From assembly GCA_903918675.1 (NCBI GenBank), contig CAIXFE010000005.1:1-32901 (forward strand): DNA of 32,901 nucleotides, in the 5' to 3' direction. The translations under genes were made by a program, and so were the position numbers. The notes beneath the pieces were generated by a model that had not been told where the DNA came from, ran no database searches, and was given only the letters and a program-made list of their open reading frames with translations. The DNA is from an uncultured bacterium (lineage in GTDB: Bacteria > Patescibacteriota > Gracilibacteria > Absconditabacterales > Absconditicoccaceae). Every line of letters begins with the position of its first letter. The stretch's first letter is position 1. Below are positions 28,430 to 32,901 of this stretch, piece by piece.

Positions 28430-28532
28430 TGTCATTCTGTGATTATATGTCATCCTGAGCAAGGCCGAAGGATATAAGTAAACCAATTATATTCTTCACT
28501 CCGTTCAGAATGACAAACAATAAGGATGACAG
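28430..28532. repeat. Nested TGTCATTC palindromic elements between D and E
   Basis: An inner copy (TGTCATCCTGAGC ... GTTCAGAATGACA, about 28448-28515) lies inside the ends of an outer copy (TGTCATTCTG at 28430, GGATGACA at 28525-28532). The outer end is next to the stop codon of E. Confidence 0.8.
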
Positions 28533-28535
28533 CGA

Positions 28536-30041
28536 TTATTTGAATTTAAACCCTAATTTAATTCTCTCTAATCGATGTAATTCTGGCAATGGCAAACAAT
28601 ATTTCACTAAGAAATCATATTCCATTTTCACTATCCTATAGTGATTTCACTGTGGATCTTCAATAACTTTCTTGAGAATATCGGGACTGATCATCCACTT
28701 CCCCTCAGCATCGAATCATTGATAATTCTTCAGATCTTTCACCTTGATCACATCGGATCCTGCTGGGATATCCGTAGCTATCGCCGCATCTCTTCGCAGA
28801 TACCCATCTTTAGCCACTTCTTCTCTCGTAAAAGAATCATCAAGAGCATAGGCTATAGTATCATTGAAATAGAAGGGCGTCATTCCTCCAGGAAAGAAAT
28901 CCCCCAATGTTCCGTCTTTCTCCATGGAAGCGAATATCTTATTTGCAAGATCAAATCGTTCTTCCTTGGAGTACTCTTTATTGAAAATACAGAAGGTCTT
29001 ATTCTTCAATCCTATACACCCCAAGCAGAAAGAGCAGGATTCCATGAAATAACTGTAGTAAATATTTGAGCTCGTTACGATCATAGCGGTATTGTAACAA
29101 GTATGGGAATAGGTCCCTGTATCAATGCAGTTGTAGAAATCATGAGCACTTGGAGATCAGATACTGAGACAATTATAGACTTCTTCATCTCATTCCTTAC
29201 CTCCTGCCATGATAATATTTCTACCTCCTTTCGTCTGATAGACATAACTACCACGCTCTATATCTTGTGATTTGATGACAAAAACTCCGTTGGACACATT
29301 CGTACTTGCATAATTTTGTGGAGTAGGAATTTTACTTTTATATACCTGCTCAAATAAATTTTTATTTTTTAAAATGTCTTCTTTTTTTTGCAAATATATA
29401 GCTTTAGTATATTGTTGGTTCTCTATACAATAGGATTTATTTTCCAATCAGTTACAGAAGATACAATCGTGACATCCGATCATATTAGTACAGAGCCGAA
29501 TATTTGATGAATCGGTAATATACCTGGAATAAAATACATTGAATGATTTTAATATCCCACAGCCCATATAAATATTTTCATTATTATCCCATACCATGAC
29601 GCTATTAAAAACATTTTTACTATTATCTTTTACGCTACAACTATAGATAGCATTCTCACAGTCAACTACGACAATATAGCTCAGATAACCATTCTTTGTT
29701 CCATTAGTATTATCTACATAGGCACAATTTTCATTCATTCCTGACTGCACGAGATTTGGCAGATCGATAGTTTTCAAAAGAGTATTGAAATTCTCGAAAA
29801 AAGGGGCATTAAAATCATATAACAATCCTTCCTTGGTAAGATCATCCCTATTCTTCTGAAATTCTTCCATCGAACAGATATGAGAAATTCTTTCTTGTGG
29901 AGGGTATCTTGATATGATTCCATCTGACCATTTATACAGCACTAAAGTTCTTCGTGCTCCCACCTTCTTGATGAAGTCACGATACCCATCTTTTTTAATC
30001 TTCTCTTGCATCTTAAGTTCTCGTTGTTTGATGTCGGGCAT
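28536..30041 (-). CDS. Array paralogue E, divergent from the TrmB-type gene
   Basis: The protein has 501 residues. The N-terminus MPDIKQRELKMQEKIKKDGY is nearly that of D, which points to recent duplication or gene conversion. Module 1 GCHDCIFCNGLENKSYCIEN has a UGA glycine after the third Cys; module 2 SCSFCLGCIGLKNKTFCIFN is complete. The ladder includes CENAIYSCSVKDNSKNVFNS and NENIYMGCGILKSFNVFYSRYI. The candidate promoter at 30160-30187 would give a leader of about 110 bases. It is the first gene of a five-gene run (E to A) that could be transcribed together. Confidence 0.9.
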
Positions 30042-30159
30042 TTGAATCAGTGAACAGTTAAAAACTAACAGTTAACCCCGTAGCTTCGTACGGGACAAGC
30101 AGTGATGGTATTTTTTTCTTCTATCTTGTGTCATGCATCATGTATCTTGCATCAAACTA

Positions 30160-30187
30160 TTTATATACAAATGCTCCACAAAGTCAA
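30160..30187 (-). promoter_or_regulatory. Candidate promoter of array gene E and the run behind it
   Basis: On the minus strand TTGACT, sixteen bases, TATAAA. Its -35 box lies only 22 bases from the -35 box of the divergent regulator promoter. Confidence 0.55.
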
Positions 30188-30209
30188 TTTATAGTCACTT
30201 TAACATTAT

Positions 30210-30237
30210 TTGACTTTAAAATAGAAATCAGTACTAT
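30210..30237 (+). promoter_or_regulatory. Candidate promoter of the TrmB-type regulator
   Basis: TTGACT, sixteen bases, TACTAT, with the ATG about 80 bases downstream. The spacing to the divergent promoter would let one bound regulator affect both. Confidence 0.45.
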
Positions 30238-30318
30238 ATAAGCGCAAATATTCATTGTTTCCGTGTCGAAATCGTTATAACATTTTACGTTACCAAATTT
30301 ACCCATTTTTCTCTCCCT

Positions 30319-31092
30319 ATGGCGAAAATCTACGAAGATCAAATTATTCTTCTCCTCAAAAGACTCTGATTGACTGATAATGAATGTCAGATCTTTATCT
30401 GTTCACTCAAGACCTGACCATCGACCGTTATCCAATTGGCGAAGTATACTCAGCTCAAAAGGATCACTGCTCATGCGGTCATCGAGAGACTTTTGGAGAA
30501 ATGATTGTTGCTCAAAACTTATAATAAAAAGAAAAGATTAATCTACCCCAACACCGTGGATTCCCTAGAGAGACTTCTGGAGAAAAAGAAATACGAGATC
30601 AAATCCCTGCAGGAAGACATCCAGAAAAACGAGCCAATCCTCAAAAGTATCCAGTCTCGAAGCAGAAACTTCCCTAAGGTCAGATTTTATAAAGGGAAAG
30701 AGTGAATCGACATTATGCTGAATGAAGTTATTCAGGATAAAGAAGATATGAACGTCATTAGCGATTCTCAGCACTTCAACGATCTCATCGATAATGATTT
30801 CTTGGAAAAATCTCTGGCTATCAGAAATAAATATCATCTCAATATCAAAATGATTTTCCCTAGTGGGTTTGAGCACTTCTGCTACACGCAGGGGACGTAC
30901 AAACAGAAACTAGATATCTGAACCTTACCCACGCAGGATATCCTTGTGGGCGGGATGACCGTTCGAGGGAAGAAAATTGCGTATCACTGTTATGAGCAAG
31001 GGTTTATCACTACGACCATTGTAGAAGATGATTCTATTTCAAATATCATGCGTTTCATGTTTCAGAATGTATGGATGAATGCAAAGAAATAA
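30319..31092 (+). CDS. TrmB-family transcription regulator
   Basis: The protein has 257 residues. The N-terminal winged helix is clear: LGLTDNECQIFICSLKTGPS, TVIQLAKYTQLKRITAHAVI and ERLLEKGLLLKTYNKKKRLIYP (about 15-80), with UGA glycines in RLGLT, KTGPS and EKGLL. A coiled coil follows (LERLLEKKKYEIKSLQEDIQ, about 84-115). The C-terminal effector-like part contains VRFYKGKEGIDIMLNEVIQDKEDMNVIS and a beta-rich end. TrmB proteins repress or activate genes for transport and metabolism. It is the only plus-strand gene in the array region, and its candidate promoter is divergent from array gene E, so it may control that gene. It has no UGA-free start problem; the ATG follows a C/T-rich leader. 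Confidence 0.88.
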
Positions 31093-31212
31093 GGTTGAGA
31101 ATTGAAGGACTTCGTCCTGTTGAGAGTTGAGGGTTGGGACATTGAAAAATGGCACTCTTACTAACTGATTCCGGACCAATAACCAATAACGAATAACCAA
31201 TAACGATTCTTC
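31093..31212. repeat. GTTGAG and CCAATAAC repeats between the regulator and array copy F
   Basis: GTTGAGAATTGAAGG-type units lie at 31093-31140, with a small hairpin AGGAC-TTC-GTCCT at 31106-31118, and CCAATAACGAATAACC units at 31170-31206. The two genes converge here and no T-run terminator is visible. Confidence 0.7.
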
Positions 31213-32712
31213 CTATTTAAACTTAAAACCTAATTTAATTCTTTCCAGCCAATGCAATTCCGGCAATGGTAAAGCATATTTTACAAGAAAATCATATTCC
31301 ATTTTCACTATACGATAATAATTTCATTTTTCATCACGAATCACCTTCTTTAGGATTTCTGGATCGATTCTCCGATTTCATTCTCCATCAAAGCACTGAT
31401 ATTTCTCCAAATCTCCAACTTTTATAATCTCCGAATCCCCTCCGATATCTGTTCTTATTTCATCATCTCTTCGTAAATATCCATCCTGTGTTACCTCGTC
31501 TTTAGTGAACGAATCATCTACTACGTAAGCAATCGTATCGTTGAAATAGAAGGGATTCATGCTAGCGGGGAAAAACGTTCACAAACTTCAGTCTGCATCC
31601 ATCTGTTTAAAGAGCTCATTTGCTAGTTCAAACCATTCTTCTTTGGAATATTCTTTGTTGAAAATAAAGAATTGTTTATTTTTGAGACCGATACATCAAA
31701 TACAATAGGACGAATTTTCACAGAACATACTGTAATACATTTTACTACATGTCCCACATTGGACACAACAATAGAGATTGTTACACATGCCACATCCTAT
31801 ACTACCATACAAGTCGTAGACCTCCCCCGATCATCATAATATGGAATCATAGATATTTTTAGCTCCCTTATCTGATGCAATCAAACAAATATTTTTACTA
31901 TCTTTCACATTAAGGAGATAGTGCCCGTTTTTGATATTTCCAGATTGAATGATACATGATCATATACTATTTTCGGAATTATAATTTTCAAAGGGAAGTA
32001 AAAGCATCTGTTGATAATATTGATTATATTTCTCTTTCGCATCCAAGAGTTCTTTTTTCATAGCTAGATATTCCGCTTGTGTGTAGTGTTGATTATTGAT
32101 ACAATACTGTTTATTCTCTAGATTATTACAGAGAAGACATTCTTTACATCAAGTCAGATTAGCGCTAAATCGGCAATCAGAACAATTGGAGATATTCTTG
32201 GAGAAGAATATTTTATAAGAATTAGTGACCGCGGAAGAACTATACACATTCTGAGAGTTCTGGACTACTAATACACTGTTGAGAATATCTGCCGATTTCT
32301 GCTTCACAGAGAGTGAATATAAGACATTCTCCGACTCTGTCGTGACGAAAAAGCTCAGATATACATTTTTGGAATCGTGGATAACGTCGCCGTATTTCGT
32401 ATTTTCACATCAGAAAAACTGATACGTGACAGGGAAAGTAAATTTAGCAAATAAAGAAGAGAATTGATCAATTACTGGTTGGCCTGTAATAGTTTGCCCA
32501 GATTTTTTGATAATATCTTCATATTGGTACATATATTCATCATTGGACACGAGGGAACTTATCCTGCCAATCATAGGATATCTAGATACCTCTCCACGAT
32601 AGGGATAAAAAGCAAAACTCACTCGGCTTCCAATCTCTTTTACAAAATCTCTCCAGGGAGTGGATTTACGCTTGGCTTGGATTTTGAGTTCTCGTTTCTT
32701 GATGTCTTGCAT
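31213..32712 (-). CDS. Array paralogue F, with a degenerate second Cys module
   Basis: The protein has 499 residues. Module 1 GCKECLLCNNLENKQYCINN is intact. Module 2 reads NSSYCIGCIGLKNKQFFIFN: the first Cys has become Ser and the last Phe, leaving two of four. The N-terminus is MQDIKKRELKIQAKRKSTPW. The ladder includes SKNVYLSFFVTTESENVLYS and SADILNSVLVVQNSQNVYSS. A Cys-rich insert (GCGMCNNLYCCVQCGTC) precedes module 2 and contains extra CxxC pairs not obvious in the other copies, which might compensate. The leader contains three 11-base repeats. Confidence 0.9.
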
Positions 32713-32758
32713 GGAATGAATTCAAAGATTAAATGATTTGGAAGACTGCAAATTTAAG

Positions 32759-32791
32759 CTACTGTTCAACTACTGTTTATCTACTGTTTAA
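32759..32791. repeat. Three tandem 11-base CTACTGTTNAA units
   Basis: CTACTGTTCAA, CTACTGTTTAT and CTACTGTTTAA follow one another between copies F and G, upstream of F. Confidence 0.88.
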
Positions 32792-32811
32792 CTACCCTTC
32801 GACAACCTTTT

Positions 32812-32901
32812 TTATTTAAATTTAAATCAAAGTTTTATTCTCTCAAGCCAATGTAATTCAGGCAATGGCAATCAGTGTTTCTGCAGGAAGTCCAATTCCA
32901 T
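32812..32901 (-). CDS. Array paralogue G, cut by the window edge
   Basis: Only the last 29 residues are in the window: MELDFLQKHGLPLPELHWLE and RIKLGFKFK, then TAA. They match the invariant C-terminus of copies A-F (MEYDFL-x-K-x-x-LPLPELH-x-L-x-RIKLGFK). One TGA supplies the Gly of KHGLP. The array therefore continues beyond position 32901. Confidence 0.9.

Noticed and set aside
127-32712. Many genes look like strings of pseudogene fragments split by TGA
   Set aside because: The fragments are always in the same frame, TGA falls on conserved glycines, and no other decay is seen. UGA as Gly explains all of them.
22052-32901. Paralogue array as a prophage or insertion-element cluster
   Set aside because: No integrase, transposase, terminase or structural phage motif was seen; the units are full-length paralogous genes.

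Overview
The window comes from a bacterium that reads UGA as glycine (translation table 25), as the candidate phyla Absconditabacteria (SR1) and Gracilibacteria do. With the standard code most genes look broken. With TGA read as Gly, complete DnaA, ClpP, MiaA, LysRS, GluRS, HolB and prepilin genes appear, and the TGA codons fall on family-conserved glycines (DnaA domain IV GGKGH, MiaA VIVGGTG, ClpP GLAASMG, the prepilin Gly before the cleavage site). Every stop I assign is TAA or TAG. All coordinates below use this code. No tRNA or rRNA gene was found.

Left part (1-4700, minus strand): a compact, probably co-transcribed run reading leftwards. It holds a membrane protein of unknown function, a short SufB/SufD-family protein, a Nudix hydrolase, a vWA-like membrane protein, a small membrane protein and dnaA. 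A divergent promoter pair at 4648-4735 separates this run from a plus-strand secreted protein that uses no UGA codon, followed by a prepilin-like protein.

Middle (7200-19600, mostly plus strand): an approximately 900-base stretch poor in genes, an MFS-type transporter, lysyl-tRNA synthetase fused in frame to an HD hydrolase domain, a GNAT acetyltransferase, the DNA polymerase III delta' subunit, a CYTH enzyme, miaA and an AT-hook/membrane/NTF2-like protein (both minus), clpP, and two orphan proteins with good promoters and no recognised family.

Right part (19600-32901, mostly minus strand): gltX, a YafQ-type toxin with a Phd/YefM-type antitoxin, then at least seven tandem paralogues (six complete, one cut by the window edge) of about 500 residues each. 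They share two CX2CX2CX8C modules, a beta-helix-like Asn/Ser ladder and a nearly invariant C-terminus. A TrmB-type transcription regulator is embedded in the array on the opposite strand and is divergent from one array gene. This array is the most distinctive system here and its function is unknown.

The DNA is also full of short interspersed repeats (TGTCATTC palindromes, CCAATAAC, CTAAGTT and GTTGAA minisatellites). Some have entered coding regions in frame: the same GTTGAA-type repeat encodes a GNVE-x-LK peptide in the vWA protein, in LysRS-HD and in GluRS. Candidate promoters share a TTGnnn-N16-TAnnnn layout, and starts lack purine-rich Shine-Dalgarno sequences.
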